Assembly (NCBI GenBank): GCA_012513435.1
Contig: JAAZCE010000029.1
Span: forward strand, 1-57,384
Direction of reading: 5' to 3'
Length of the DNA stretch: 57,384 nucleotides
Source: Clostridiales bacterium
GTDB taxonomy: Bacteria > Bacillota > Clostridia > Peptostreptococcales > Anaerovoracaceae
Part shown: positions 35,786 to 44,818 of the stretch, one piece after another
Position numbering within the stretch: the stretch's first letter is position 1
Layout of the letters: every line of letters starts with the position of its first letter
The notes under the pieces: generated by a model
The model's input: the letters and a program-made list of their open reading frames with translations, nothing else
Database searches by the model: none
What the model was told of the DNA's origin: nothing
Program-made: the position numbers and the translations under genes

Positions 35786-37885
35786 TTACAGCAGTTCTTT
35801 TCTCGATAGGTTAATCCTGTTTTGGTTATCTATCTCGGTTACCTTAACCTTAACTATATCACCGATGTTCATTACGTCTTCAACCTTTTCTACGCGCTCC
35901 TTAGCCATCTTGGAGATGTGCAGGAGGCCTTCTTTTCCAGGTAATATTTCGATAAAGGCTCCGAAAGGCATAACTCTCATTACTTTACCTTCGTAAATTT
36001 CTCCCGGTTCCACTTCCTTGACCAGCAGTTCTATTTCTTTCACGCCTGCTTCTGCACTTTCCATATCCGGTGCAGCAATGTATATAAGACCGGTGTCGTC
36101 TATATCAATCTTAACTCCTGTTTCGGCAATGATTCTGTTTATAGTTTTGCCTCCCGGTCCGATAACAGTTCTGATGTGGTCAGGGTCAATCTGCATGGAG
36201 ATGATTCTAGGAGCATACGGTGAAAGCTCTGCTCTAGGCTCAGGCAGCTCATCCAGCATTTCCTTCATGATATGCATTCTTCCTTCATAAGCCTGCTTGA
36301 GTGCATCCTGCAGCACTTGCTTTGAAAGTCCGTGAACCTTTATATCCATCTGTATAGCAGTAACGCCCTTAGCCGTTCCCGCTACCTTGAAGTCCATGTC
36401 GCCCAGGAAGTCTTCCATTCCCTGAATATCCGACAGAATAGCCATCTTGCTTGTTCCGTCTTCTTCAACTCTTTCTATAAGACCCATTGCGATACCCGCT
36501 ACTGGAGCCTTGATAGGAACGCCTGCGTCCATGAGGGACAAACAGCTTCCGCAAACCGAAGCCTGTGACGTTGAACCGTTTGACGACAATACTTCCGATA
36601 CGACTCTGATAGCATACGGGAATTCTTCCACGCTAGGAAGTACAGGCATCAAGGCTCTTTCGGCAAGAGCGCCGTGACCTATCTCTCTTCTTCCTGGACT
36701 TCTCATTCTGCCGGCTTCGCCAACTGAATAAGGAGGGAAATTGTAGTGATGCATATATCTCTTCTCTGTAAGCTCGGTGATTCCGTCTATAGTCTGGGAA
36801 TCTCCCATAGCTCCAAGAGTTGTTACTGAAAGCACCTGAGTCTGACCTCTCTTGAAAAGGCCTGTTCCGTGAGTTCTAGGAAGCACCCCCGTATCACACC
36901 ATATAGGTCTGATTTCGTTTCCTTTTCTGTTGTCAGGTCTGATGCCATCGTCTAAAATAAGGCTTCTTACCTGTTCCTTCGTTATAGCATAGAGAACATT
37001 GCCGATATCCTTGCCGTTATCAGGATAGATTTCTGCGAAATGCTCCTTTGTCTCTGCTTCAACTGCATCCATGTTATCCAGTCTTTCCATCTTGTCGTAT
37101 GTCTGAATGGCGGCTCTCATTTTATCTTCAGCATAAGCTCTTACTGCGGCTTCAATATCTTCAGGAGCCTTATAGAGTTCAACCTCCATCTTAGGCTTAC
37201 CTACCTCAGCGACTATTGCTTCGATAAACTCAACTATCTTCTTTATTTCCTCGTGAGCAAACATTATAGCATCCAGAATAATATCTTCCGGTACTTCTTC
37301 TGCTCCGGCCTCTACCATCATGATAGCTTCCTTGGTTCCGGATACTACCAGATGCAGGGAGCTTTCTTCTCTCTGCGCCAGAGAAGGATTCACAACAAAC
37401 TGTCCATCAACCATTCCTATAAGAACGGAGCCCGTAGGGCCGTCCCAAGGTATATCTGAAATAGACAAAGCTACCGAAGAGCCTATCATGGCTGCTATTT
37501 CCGATGGCGCATCGTTGTCGGCGCACATAACCGTGGCGACTACCTGTACGTCATTGAAAAATCCCTTTGGAAAGAGAGGTCTCAGCGGCCGATCCATGAG
37601 TCTGCAATTAAGGACAGCTTTCTCGCTTGGTCTTCCTTCCCTTTTGATGAATCCGCCAGGTATCTTACCTGCTGCATACATCTTTTCCTCATAATCACAT
37701 GACAATGGGAAAAAATCGATGTCAGGTCTCGGCTCCTTTGACGCACATACTGTAACGTTCACAACTGTGTCACCGTACTTGACCATAACTTGTCCGTTTG
37801 CCATCTCACAAACCTTGCCGATTTCCAGCTCCAAAAGTTTGCCTCCGACTGCCGTCTTAAATGTTCTGTAATCTGTAAATTTCAT
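35786..37885 (-). CDS. pnp: Polyribonucleotide nucleotidyltransferase (PNPase)
   Basis: 699 residues from the ATG at 37885 ([20 protein letters not shown]); a TTG three codons earlier is too close to AGGAGG. Two RNase PH domains (the second with [20 protein letters not shown] and [10 protein letters not shown]) flank a helical linker. A KH domain ([20 protein letters not shown]) and an S1 domain ([17 protein letters not shown]) end the protein. It degrades RNA 3'-5' using phosphate. It follows rpsO, as is usual in bacteria, with a hairpin between. Confidence 0.97.
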   Translation of the reverse strand: MKFTDYRTFKTAVGGKLLELEIGKVCEMANGQVMVKYGDTVVNVTVCASKEPRPDIDFFPLSCDYEEKMYAAGKIPGGFIKREGRPSEKAVLNCRLMDRPLRPLFPKGFFNDVQVVATVMCADNDAPSEIAAMIGSSVALSISDIPWDGPTGSVLIGMVDGQFVVNPSLAQREESSLHLVVSGTKEAIMMVEAGAEEVPEDIILDAIMFAHEEIKKIVEFIEAIVAEVGKPKMEVELYKAPEDIEAAVRAYAEDKMRAAIQTYDKMERLDNMDAVEAETKEHFAEIYPDNGKDIGNVLYAITKEQVRSLILDDGIRPDNRKGNEIRPIWCDTGVLPRTHGTGLFKRGQTQVLSVTTLGAMGDSQTIDGITELTEKRYMHHYNFPPYSVGEAGRMRSPGRREIGHGALAERALMPVLPSVEEFPYAIRVVSEVLSSNGSTSQASVCGSCLSLMDAGVPIKAPVAGIAMGLIERVEEDGTSKMAILSDIQGMEDFLGDMDFKVAGTAKGVTAIQMDIKVHGLSKQVLQDALKQAYEGRMHIMKEMLDELPEPRAELSPYAPRIISMQIDPDHIRTVIGPGGKTINRIIAETGVKIDIDDTGLIYIAAPDMESAEAGVKEIELLVKEVEPGEIYEGKVMRVMPFGAFIEILPGKEGLLHISKMAKERVEKVEDVMNIGDIVKVKVTEIDNQNRINLSRKELL

Positions 37886-37973
37886 AATAAACAACTACCT
37901 CCTGTTTATCTCTCTAAAGTGTATGACTGCTCTAAGTTGTAGATTTGAGCTGGTCATAAAACTGCAATAATAA

Positions 37974-37994
37974 AGGCGGGGTATAGCCCCGCCT
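37974..37994 (-). terminator. Hairpin between rpsO and pnp
   Basis: GGCGGGG pairs with CCCCGCC, and on the minus strand TTTATTATT follows. It sits directly after the rpsO stop. It is probably a partial terminator or RNase processing site, as known for rpsO-pnp elsewhere. Confidence 0.75.
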
Positions 37995-38009
37995 AAATTT
38001 CTAAGTTTG

Positions 38010-38276
38010 TTACTTTCTCAAACCTAAACGAGCAATAAGGCCTCTGTATCTTTCAAGGTCCTTTTCCTTTAAGTAATTGAGAAGGTTTCTCCTCTGTCCT
38101 ACCATCTTCAGAAGGCCTCTTCTTGAGTGATGGTCCTTCTTATGGACTTTTAAATGTTCATTCAAATCGTTTATTCTGTAAGTCAAAACTGCAATCTGTA
38201 CCTCAGGAGAACCTGTGTCTCCTTCTTTAAGCTGATACTCTTTAATAATTTCTGCTTTCTTTTCAGTAGTAATCAT
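38010..38276 (-). CDS. rpsO: 30S ribosomal protein S15
   Basis: 88 residues, the standard length. The family segments [40 protein letters not shown] and [20 protein letters not shown] are all present. S15 is a primary 16S rRNA binder in 30S assembly. AGGAGG precedes the ATG. Its own promoter and a structured leader of about 80 bases lie upstream, suggesting self-regulation. Confidence 0.98.
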   Translation of the reverse strand: MITTEKKAEIIKEYQLKEGDTGSPEVQIAVLTYRINDLNEHLKVHKKDHHSRRGLLKMVGQRRNLLNYLKEKDLERYRGLIARLGLRK

Positions 38277-38306
38277 AAATTTTCCTCCTTTTTTTCATTC
38301 GCCTGA

Positions 38307-38342
38307 AGCTGAGTCGTCGTCGGAGTTTCGTCCGGCTAAGCT
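38307..38342 (-). promoter_or_regulatory. Structured leader of rpsO, candidate S15 autoregulatory site
   Basis: In the minus-strand transcript AGCTTAG pairs with CTCAGCT (one mismatch), enclosing a second stem CGGA/TCCG. It lies between the rpsO promoter and ribosome site. S15 leaders in bacteria are varied structures bound by S15. The assignment rests on position and folding by eye only. Confidence 0.35.
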
Positions 38343-38365
38343 ACAGGTAAAATTACTAACGATTA

Positions 38366-38394
38366 ATGTTAACACAAAGCCTGATTTTTTGCAA
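38366..38394 (-). promoter_or_regulatory. Promoter of rpsO
   Basis: TTGCAA (38394-38389) and TAACAT (38371-38366) on the minus strand, 17 bp apart, with TG one base before the -10 (extended -10). Confidence 0.75.
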
Positions 38395-38453
38395 GGACAA
38401 ATGCATCAAACCTATGTGAAATGTGGTAAGCCGCTGGGAAAATCAGCATGCCG

Positions 38454-39707
38454 CTACTTTTTCTGCTTAACCAGATTCGATTCCTTCATCTTAGCCACAA
38501 TAGGTATCTCTACGACGGTCAGTGCAACCAGACCCAGCATCGGAATTACAACAGAACCGAATGAGCCGTCAAGTATCTCAAAAAGAAAGACAAACAATGT
38601 TCCCGAAATCTGGCCCATCAGTAGTATCATACCCAGTGAAGTTCCCTCCTGGGCAGGATAAGCCACCTCGGAGCTGTGCTGGAACAATATAGGAGCAACA
38701 CCCATAATAGAGAATCCCGCAACCGCAGCTATTATAACGAGAATCATATAGCTTGACACGAAGGTAAGGCTCAGATAAAGAGGAACCAGAAGAACTATGG
38801 CAGCAACGAGAAAACCTATTCTCTTGCCTGCCTTATCGGAAATAATCGGCAGTATTATCGCCCCCAAAACACCGGCGACAACAAATGCCGCACCGATTAT
38901 CCCAGCTTCCGCCGAAGTGATGCCTCTAGGCATAAGAATACTTTCTATTAATGTCAATATAGTATTGAATATTCCTATGGAAATGAAGGCTGCCGCTAAA
39001 GCCAAAACATATTCTTTATTTTTGAAAAGCACTTTCAATGCCGACAGGCTAAAGTCCTCTTTTTCCGCTGCCGGTCCCGGAGGAGCAAGCCTTGGCCTTT
39101 CCCTTGAAAATACAAGTACGAGGACTGCCGCTGCTGTTCCCACGGCTGCAAAGACCTTGAGCATTGCAGATATTCCGTACTGCTCCGCAAGCATTGGAGA
39201 TAAAACCATAGGTATGGCAAACCCCAGATACTGAGCCATGGTCAGAATGCCGTCAGCTGTAGCTCTTTCCTCAAATGGGAACCAGTTGACCGCCACCTTG
39301 GTGGTTACATTGAGAAGAAATGGCTGCCCAGCCGCCAGCAGGAACTGTGAAAGGGCAATAATGGCGAAGGAATCCGCAAAAGCCGCTCTCGTGAAGCCGA
39401 ATATCCCTGTAAGCAATGCGCCGATAAACAATGAAGTCCTGAAACCGAATCTGTCTATCACATAGGATGCCGGTATGCAAAAAATTATAAACATTATCAT
39501 ATAGCTTGTCGCCAACATATTCACGGCAAAATTGCTTATTCCGTAGCTTGCTTCCATAACGCTGGCAATAGGCGAAAAGGTCAGCCACATCATCTCCGTT
39601 GCCACTATAATAGGCACCGTCGTAAATAGTATCACCCATCTGTATGGCGATATTCCGCTGATTGCCTTACCGTTCATGCCCACTGCTCCATCTGATTTTT
39701 CCTTCAT
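38454..39707 (-). CDS. MFS transporter of the aldolase/kinase operon
   Basis: 417 residues, 12 membrane helices. The MFS loop between helices 2 and 3 reads PASYVIDRFGFRTSLFIGAL, and a second copy between helices 8 and 9 reads IISDKAGKRIG. It starts 5 bases after the kinase stop with GGGAGGAG upstream, so it ends the operon. Context suggests uptake of the sugar- or amino-polyol-like compound used by the kinase, aldolase and aminotransferase; the substrate cannot be read. Confidence 0.88.
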   Translation of the reverse strand: MKEKSDGAVGMNGKAISGISPYRWVILFTTVPIIVATEMMWLTFSPIASVMEASYGISNFAVNMLATSYMIMFIIFCIPASYVIDRFGFRTSLFIGALLTGIFGFTRAAFADSFAIIALSQFLLAAGQPFLLNVTTKVAVNWFPFEERATADGILTMAQYLGFAIPMVLSPMLAEQYGISAMLKVFAAVGTAAAVLVLVFSRERPRLAPPGPAAEKEDFSLSALKVLFKNKEYVLALAAAFISIGIFNTILTLIESILMPRGITSAEAGIIGAAFVVAGVLGAIILPIISDKAGKRIGFLVAAIVLLVPLYLSLTFVSSYMILVIIAAVAGFSIMGVAPILFQHSSEVAYPAQEGTSLGMILLMGQISGTLFVFLFEILDGSFGSVVIPMLGLVALTVVEIPIVAKMKESNLVKQKK

Positions 39708-39712
39708 CTTCC

Positions 39713-41311
39713 CTAACTCCTCCCATTCAACGCTCCGAAACTCTTCTTATTATTCTTGTAAAGGTCTTTGAAAACCCCGAACAGGCTTTCGTATTTCTTC
39801 GTGTTCTCTTTTCGAGGCAAGTATTCCCCAGCTATAGGAATACTTTTGCCTGTGCTCTCGATAGAGCCCATCAGTCCAAGACCCACTGACATTATCGCCG
39901 CAGCTCCTACAGCACCTGCATTCTGAGGATTTTCTACTGCCTCGATCTTCTTGCCTAGCACATCAGCCAGTATCTGACAGGTCAATTCCGCCAAAGCACC
40001 TCCTCCGGCAAACCTTATGACATCGGAAGATCTTATCAGCTTTTCCATAGCCGACATCTGCCATTTCAGATGCAGACAGACTCCCTCAATAACGGCATGT
40101 ATCATATCCAAGGCCGTAGTCTCTATCCCCAGATTGAAGAACATACCTCTCGAATCGGGGTCCTCGAAGGGGCACCTGTTGCCATGGAGCCAAGGTGTGA
40201 ACATTACACCGTTGCTTCCGGCAGGTACGTCCTCTATCCTCTCCATAATAACGCTGTAGACATTTTTCTTATTGCTCTCTATATCTTCAACGAATTTCTT
40301 TTCGCTGAAAAGTCCTATCTCGTCCAGACCGATATGGTCTCTCGCCCATTCTAAACACTTTCCGGCAGTTTCCAGCTCTGCAAAACAGTTGAATTTGCCG
40401 GGATCAGCCCCGACTATAGAGGCTATCATCGAGCCTACATCAAGCTTCTGCTTGCCAATGACAGTAGACACCCAGCCCGAAGTCCCCATGTATATATGGG
40501 TATCGCCCTCCTTGACGGCACCTGCGCCTACCCCTATGAGCGATGCATCCCCGCCGCCGGAAAATACCGGAGTCCCTTGCGCGAGCCCCAGCTCTTCGGC
40601 GGCTCTTTCGATGATACCGCCCGCTTCATCACTGCTGGATATTATCTCCGGCAAATGCTTCATATCAACGCCCATCATATTGCAAAGAGTTTTGCTGAAG
40701 CATTTCCTGCCCTTTCTCGTATCGTATATAAGCGTAGAAAAAGCGCTGTCCTCGGACATCACAAATTTTCCACTGGCTCTGCACACCAAAAAATCCTTGA
40801 CATCCAGCCATTTATATATCCTACTTAATGTTTGCGGCTCGTTTTCCGCCACCCACCTGTATTTCCATACCGGATCCTTGACACTGGCCGAAACGGCACC
40901 ACTTATCTGCAGCGACCTCAACAGTTTCCATGCATTCATCCCCGCAACCTTAAAGCCTCTTTTAAGTATCCTTTCTATTTGAGCCTTTCCCCTGTTGTCC
41001 ATATAGCTCATGGCGTTTCTCACAGGCTGCCCCTGTTCATCCACAAGCACCACCGCCTGCATCTGCGCGCAAAAAGAGATTCCTTTTATATCCTCTTTGG
41101 CAAGCTTCGCCTTTTCCAAAAGCCTTTTTGTCGTTATGCACATGGCATCCCACCACTGCTCAGGGTCCTGCTCAACACCACCGTTTTCCAAGATATAAAG
41201 GTCATAATCCTGCATTTCGCCTGCTACAAGCTCTATGGGCCAATTCTTTTCTATACGGAACAAACAACTTTTCAATCCCGTCGTGCCCACATCATAGGCT
41301 ATTACATACAT
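39713..41311 (-). CDS. FGGY-family carbohydrate kinase (xylulokinase-like)
   Basis: 532 residues from the ATG at 41311, giving the family start MYVIAYDVGTTGLKSCLFRI; earlier in-frame starts fall inside the aldolase gene. Two actin-like domains. The first has the phosphate loop DVGTTG and SFCAQMQAVV. The second has SGGGDASLIGVGAGAV with the probable catalytic Asp, then MGTSGWVSTV and FAGGGALAELTCQILADVLG. FGGY kinases phosphorylate sugars or polyols, usually at a terminal hydroxyl. It follows the aldolase gene by 11 bases, suggesting it makes the aldolase substrate. Closest type by eye is xylulokinase, but the true substrate is unknown. Confidence 0.88.
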   Translation of the reverse strand: MYVIAYDVGTTGLKSCLFRIEKNWPIELVAGEMQDYDLYILENGGVEQDPEQWWDAMCITTKRLLEKAKLAKEDIKGISFCAQMQAVVLVDEQGQPVRNAMSYMDNRGKAQIERILKRGFKVAGMNAWKLLRSLQISGAVSASVKDPVWKYRWVAENEPQTLSRIYKWLDVKDFLVCRASGKFVMSEDSAFSTLIYDTRKGRKCFSKTLCNMMGVDMKHLPEIISSSDEAGGIIERAAEELGLAQGTPVFSGGGDASLIGVGAGAVKEGDTHIYMGTSGWVSTVIGKQKLDVGSMIASIVGADPGKFNCFAELETAGKCLEWARDHIGLDEIGLFSEKKFVEDIESNKKNVYSVIMERIEDVPAGSNGVMFTPWLHGNRCPFEDPDSRGMFFNLGIETTALDMIHAVIEGVCLHLKWQMSAMEKLIRSSDVIRFAGGGALAELTCQILADVLGKKIEAVENPQNAGAVGAAAIMSVGLGLMGSIESTGKSIPIAGEYLPRKENTKKYESLFGVFKDLYKNNKKSFGALNGRS

Positions 41312-41322
41312 GAGTTTTCTCC

Positions 41323-42312
41323 CTACTCTCCCAGCTTGGAGTATTTTTTCAGGTATATTTGTCTCATTAGGGCACATTCCCATGACTTTATGGGTTTACC
41401 CGCAGCACCATTAGTATACGCCTGTGCTGCAAAGAAAGCTCTGCAGTTCTTCTCTATGACCATGTAAAGAGCTTCCCTGTCACCCTGTCTTGTTGCCACG
41501 CAAAGGGCACCCTTGCCCTTTACAAGAATCGGGGTGTTTTCATTCATGGCTTTTTTTATCTCTTCTTCACTGTCAGTCACCTTCAATTTGGTTCCCGCCA
41601 GCTGTGCAAAATCATCAAGATAAGGCTTAAGTATTTTCTGTTCTTCCGTGAATTTCAAAACCAAGGGACTTTTGTTCCAAAGCGTGCAGTTCTGGTAATC
41701 ATCTTGTTGCTTGTTACCTGACCATTCCTGCACCCAGGACTCTACGCCTATGCTTTCAAGATATCTTCCGCAAGCTTCTTCAAGTACGTGAGCCACCTCA
41801 AACGCCTCATCGTAATCCCTGCCATAGCATACAGCTCCGTGATGTTTCATGATTATCGCTTTACCATCTGATGCTTTAACCGCTTCTGCTGTATTGAAGC
41901 ATAATTTTTTAGTACCCGGAAGCCCATACTCCGCACACAATATTTTATCACCTATACTCGGATATTCCTTATCCAACGTTATCTGGGAAACTCCCATTGC
42001 CGAAACCGCTGAGGCATTGTTTTGATGTGTATGTATCACAAAGTTTGCCTCCGGCTTCAGTCTGTATATCTCCCGGTGGACTTTTTTCTCCGATGACGGC
42101 TTGATATCTCCTTCGTAGCTCAAATCGGAAATCTTCACTTCAATGACCTCATCATCGGTCAGGGTCATATAATTTCTCCCGCTGGCGGTGATAACGAATG
42201 AGTCTTCGCCTGTACGACAACTGACATTACCCCAGGTCCTGGCAATGAGCCCCGACTGGCAAAGCTCCTGCCCTGCTTTTATTACCTGCTGTTTTGCGTC
42301 TCTTATATCCAT
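41323..42312 (-). CDS. Class II aldolase/adducin family protein with C-terminal extension
   Basis: 329 residues. The first about 210 form a class II (zinc) sugar-phosphate aldolase of the fuculose-phosphate aldolase type: GLIARTWGNVSCRTGED, KPSSE with the catalytic-type Glu75, HTHQNNASAVSAMG with zinc His94 and His96, and KHHGAVCYG with the third His. The extra about 110 residues end GKGALCVATRQGDREALYMV, ECALMRQIYLKKYS and look like a decayed second aldolase-like half. It cleaves or decarboxylates a phosphorylated sugar in known relatives. It sits between the aminotransferase (5 bases upstream) and the kinase. Confidence 0.85.
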   Translation of the reverse strand: MDIRDAKQQVIKAGQELCQSGLIARTWGNVSCRTGEDSFVITASGRNYMTLTDDEVIEVKISDLSYEGDIKPSSEKKVHREIYRLKPEANFVIHTHQNNASAVSAMGVSQITLDKEYPSIGDKILCAEYGLPGTKKLCFNTAEAVKASDGKAIIMKHHGAVCYGRDYDEAFEVAHVLEEACGRYLESIGVESWVQEWSGNKQQDDYQNCTLWNKSPLVLKFTEEQKILKPYLDDFAQLAGTKLKVTDSEEEIKKAMNENTPILVKGKGALCVATRQGDREALYMVIEKNCRAFFAAQAYTNGAAGKPIKSWECALMRQIYLKKYSKLGE

Positions 42313-42317
42313 ATATG

Positions 42318-43802
42318 CTATTTTATCTCCTCCACATTGGCAAATATCTTATCAAATCTTCCAAGTATATCATCCAGCATACTGTCATCGTATGCCCCGC
42401 TGGTATAAAGCCTACTTCCTGCAAGTGTCACTATGCCTTCTGCCATATATGCAGCTCCCATATGCTCCATTTCCTGCTTCCTCGCAGAAGTCTGCTTCAG
42501 AACTTCCGGTATACCCCAAGGCTTTGACCAGTTTATGGCGAAATGCATGGCTCCGGTAGTATCCAGATGGCATATGGAGCCTTGATTGAATGCTACAAAC
42601 GGCAGACTATATTTATCTATCAGCTTGTTTACACCGTCTATAAGCTTGTCGGCAAACTGCCCCGCCCTTGGGATGGCTCCCGATTTTTCTATCTCGCAAA
42701 TCGTATAATATCCAGCAACACAGCTTATAGGTGCCGCCGCCATAGTCCCGCCAACGAGAGCCTTAGGATGCTTTGCTTCTCCACCTATGCCTGAAGAAAG
42801 ATACTTCATGTACTCCCTCTTTCCACCTAAACCGCCTGCTCCTGGATAGCCTCCGGCAATGACTTTTCCAAATATGGTCAGATCCGGCGATATCCCGAAA
42901 TACCCCTGAGCACCCGACATACCGATACGAAAACCGGAAACCACCTCATCGCAGATCAGCAGGGCACCGTATTTACGGCAAAGCTCCTGCACGCCCTTTG
43001 GAAAATTGTAATCTACGGGCCTAGTGCCGCTTTCCGGTCCTATAGTCTCCAAAAATACGGCGGCAGTTCCGCCCTTCATGCTGTTTCTCTTCAGCTTCTT
43101 TTCCAGATCGTTTAAATCATTAGGGAAAAACTCGTCGGTGTATTTGAACATCTTCTTGGGAACACCGCTGGCCTGCGTCCATTTAGAACCCGGTATCCTG
43201 ATGCCGTATGCCAATTGATCGCTCCATCCGTGATAAGCGCCGCCCATCTTTAATATACGCTTGTTCTTTGTTGCCAGCCTTGCTACCCTGATAGCTCCCA
43301 TACATGCTTCCGTACCGGAGCCCATCATCCTGAACATCTCCACCGATTCCATGCTGTCGCAGATCTTCTTGGCCAGCTTGTATTCGTATTCGTGAAAAAG
43401 CCCTGTCGATGGTCCACAGATTTCCAAAAGTTCGATTACTTTTTCTCTTACCACCTTAGGATTGCTTCCCAAAACTATCGGACCTCCCGCCTGCAGGAAA
43501 TCGTAGTATTTGTTGCCATCTACATCGTATAGATATGCGCCCTCGGCTTTATTAAATGCCAACGGAAACGGGTGGTTGAAGGCCAGATTGTGCTGGACAC
43601 CGCCCGGTATTATATCTATGGCTTCATCTATCATAGCCTTTGATTTAGTGCATTTCTTGCCGAAATACTCATCCTCGTATTCCTTTAGTGCCGACGGTTT
43701 TATGGAGTATATAGGCAGCTTGATCAACTCGTCAAGTTGCCTCGTTACCTCGCCCGCATCTAAATATTTCGAAATTGCGAATTGTTGTTTTTGTTGTTCC
43801 AT
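42318..43802 (-). CDS. Class III aminotransferase, glutamate-1-semialdehyde aminomutase-like
   Basis: 494 residues from the ATG at 43802 (GAGGTAAAGAAA precedes; upstream in-frame codons look non-coding). Fold type I PLP enzyme: GSGTEACMGAIRVAR binds cofactor phosphate, GGAYHGWSDQLAYG stacks on the ring, CDEVVSGFRIG gives Asp285 for the pyridine nitrogen, and GKVIAGGYPG carries Schiff-base Lys313. These motifs match the HemL group. About 60 extra N-terminal residues, its distance from heme genes and its place in a kinase/aldolase operon argue against heme synthesis. It likely moves or removes an amino group on a small hydroxylated compound. Confidence 0.85.
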   Translation of the reverse strand: MEQQKQQFAISKYLDAGEVTRQLDELIKLPIYSIKPSALKEYEDEYFGKKCTKSKAMIDEAIDIIPGGVQHNLAFNHPFPLAFNKAEGAYLYDVDGNKYYDFLQAGGPIVLGSNPKVVREKVIELLEICGPSTGLFHEYEYKLAKKICDSMESVEMFRMMGSGTEACMGAIRVARLATKNKRILKMGGAYHGWSDQLAYGIRIPGSKWTQASGVPKKMFKYTDEFFPNDLNDLEKKLKRNSMKGGTAAVFLETIGPESGTRPVDYNFPKGVQELCRKYGALLICDEVVSGFRIGMSGAQGYFGISPDLTIFGKVIAGGYPGAGGLGGKREYMKYLSSGIGGEAKHPKALVGGTMAAAPISCVAGYYTICEIEKSGAIPRAGQFADKLIDGVNKLIDKYSLPFVAFNQGSICHLDTTGAMHFAINWSKPWGIPEVLKQTSARKQEMEHMGAAYMAEGIVTLAGSRLYTSGAYDDSMLDDILGRFDKIFANVEEIK

Positions 43803-43847
43803 TTTCTTTACCTCTTTCCTGCTTTCTGTTCTGCTTTTTATAATGTA

Positions 43848-43872
43848 GGAAATATCATTTTGTGAGATTTCC
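43848..43872 (-). promoter_or_regulatory. Dyad upstream of the aminotransferase gene, candidate operator
   Basis: GGAAATATCA and TGAGATTTCC are complementary at 9 of 10 positions with 5 bases between. It lies 46 bases upstream of the aminotransferase ATG, next to AT-rich sequence that could hold a -10. Its size suits a TetR-type operator. No clear -35 is seen. Confidence 0.4.
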
Positions 43873-43894
43873 GGAATGTAACAAAGTTTACTGC

Positions 43895-43923
43895 TCAACA
43901 GAAATAGTTACTATTTCTGTTGA
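43895..43923. repeat. Perfect 13-bp palindrome containing the tetR stop codon
   Basis: TCAACAGAAATAG (43895-43907), TTA, and the exact complement (43911-43923). The right arm encodes the last residues QQK and the stop of the TetR protein on the minus strand. There is no T-run. Either a transcript-end hairpin or a protein-binding palindrome. Confidence 0.6.
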
Positions 43924-44510
43924 TAAACGCCCGATAAGGCCAAATCCAATATGTCATTTACCTTACTCTCGCATTCCTCTTCGGTCATCTTATCTACATC
44001 TTTCCAGTAAAACTGTGAGCCAAGATATATGTTCATCAATATCTCAACGATATCATCTACGTTGCTTTCTTTTTTTAGAATGCCCTGCTGCTGTGCCTCC
44101 GACACCATCGGTACGAAAAGATTTTCAATTTGATTTGCCTTACCGTACATATGGCTACCTTCGCATGCATTCAAAAATAATATCCTCCTGCTGACTCCGA
44201 TGAAGGGGATGCTGTCCCATATAAGAAATGTCAAGGCTTGCCTTATTTTTTCACCAATGTCTGATATATCCTTGAGTTCCTCGTCTATATATCTGCGAAA
44301 ACTCTCCGCTTCGTCGTCCATCGTCCCCATCAAAAGGCTTTCCTTATTGGGAAAGTAATTGTAAAGGGTCGCCTTGGACACCTGGGCTTTTTCCGCCACA
44401 TCCTCGATCATCGTATTTTCATAACCCTTAGCCTTAAAAAGACGTCTCGAAGCCTTGAGTATCTTAGCTCTGCATTTTATCTTGTTGCTCTCTCTTCTGG
44501 ACTCCGCCAT
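43911..44510 (-). CDS. TetR/AcrR-family transcriptional regulator
   Basis: 199 residues from the ATG at 44510 (AGAGGTGA upstream; an earlier frame extension is unlikely). The N-terminal helix-turn-helix is clear: AKILKASRRLFKAKGYENTM, IEDVAEKAQVSKATLYNYFP, NKESLLMG. The helical ligand domain that follows is variable, as usual. It is first in line before the aminotransferase-aldolase-kinase-MFS genes on the same strand and probably controls them. Several dyads flank it, none matching another, so the true operator is open. Confidence 0.9.
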   Translation of the reverse strand: MAESRRESNKIKCRAKILKASRRLFKAKGYENTMIEDVAEKAQVSKATLYNYFPNKESLLMGTMDDEAESFRRYIDEELKDISDIGEKIRQALTFLIWDSIPFIGVSRRILFLNACEGSHMYGKANQIENLFVPMVSEAQQQGILKKESNVDDIVEILMNIYLGSQFYWKDVDKMTEEECESKVNDILDLALSGVYQQK

Positions 44511-44629
44511 AGTTTCACCTCTAATGTCTTTCGTCATATCACCTGGAAAGCAAATTTTTATGCCTTCTGTGCAATATGCCTTTTGTTCTACCTATAAAAT
44601 ACACCCTCACAGAATAAATTGCAACAAAA

Positions 44630-44665
44630 AATAAACTTGAGTCTAAATTTTTACTTGAGTTTATT
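44630..44665 (-). promoter_or_regulatory. Large dyad upstream of tetR
   Basis: AATAAACTTGAGT (44630-44642) and ACTTGAGTTTATT (44653-44665) are complementary at all but the two central bases of each arm. Each arm also contains the near-palindrome ACTTGAGT. It lies about 120 bases before the tetR ATG. Candidate operator for self-control of tetR. Confidence 0.4.
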
Positions 44666-44703
44666 TTTTGTAAACTAAAATATTTGCTTTTTTCAATAAA
44701 TAA

Positions 44704-44818
44704 TTGTATTTAATTTAAAATGTATGCTATTATATCATCAACAGAAGGAGAACTGTAACAGATAGCCTTCTACTTTAGCAAAAGACCGCCTTAGTTGTTA
44801 GCTCGGGGCGGTCTTTTT
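44704..44818 (+). ncRNA. Candidate small RNA with promoter and intrinsic terminator
   Basis: TTGTAT (44704-44709), an 18-bp spacer and TATTAT (44728-44733) preceded by TGC form an extended -10 promoter. About 80 bases later AAAGACCGCC (44781-44790) pairs with GGCGGTCTTT (44807-44816), followed by Ts: a good terminator. Between them AGAAGG pairs with CCTTCT, enclosing CTG/CAG. There is no open frame of useful length. The predicted transcript is about 80 nt from about 44740. I do not recognise a known RNA family. Confidence 0.45.

Noticed and set aside
42318-43802. Heme-pathway glutamate-1-semialdehyde aminomutase (hemL)
   Set aside because: The motifs fit the HemL group, but the N-terminal extension and the kinase/aldolase/MFS operon point to a different substrate, so no hemL symbol is given.
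44630-44672. Terminator for an upstream gene
   Set aside because: The arms are AT-rich with mismatched centres and no gene ends nearby; an operator is a better reading.
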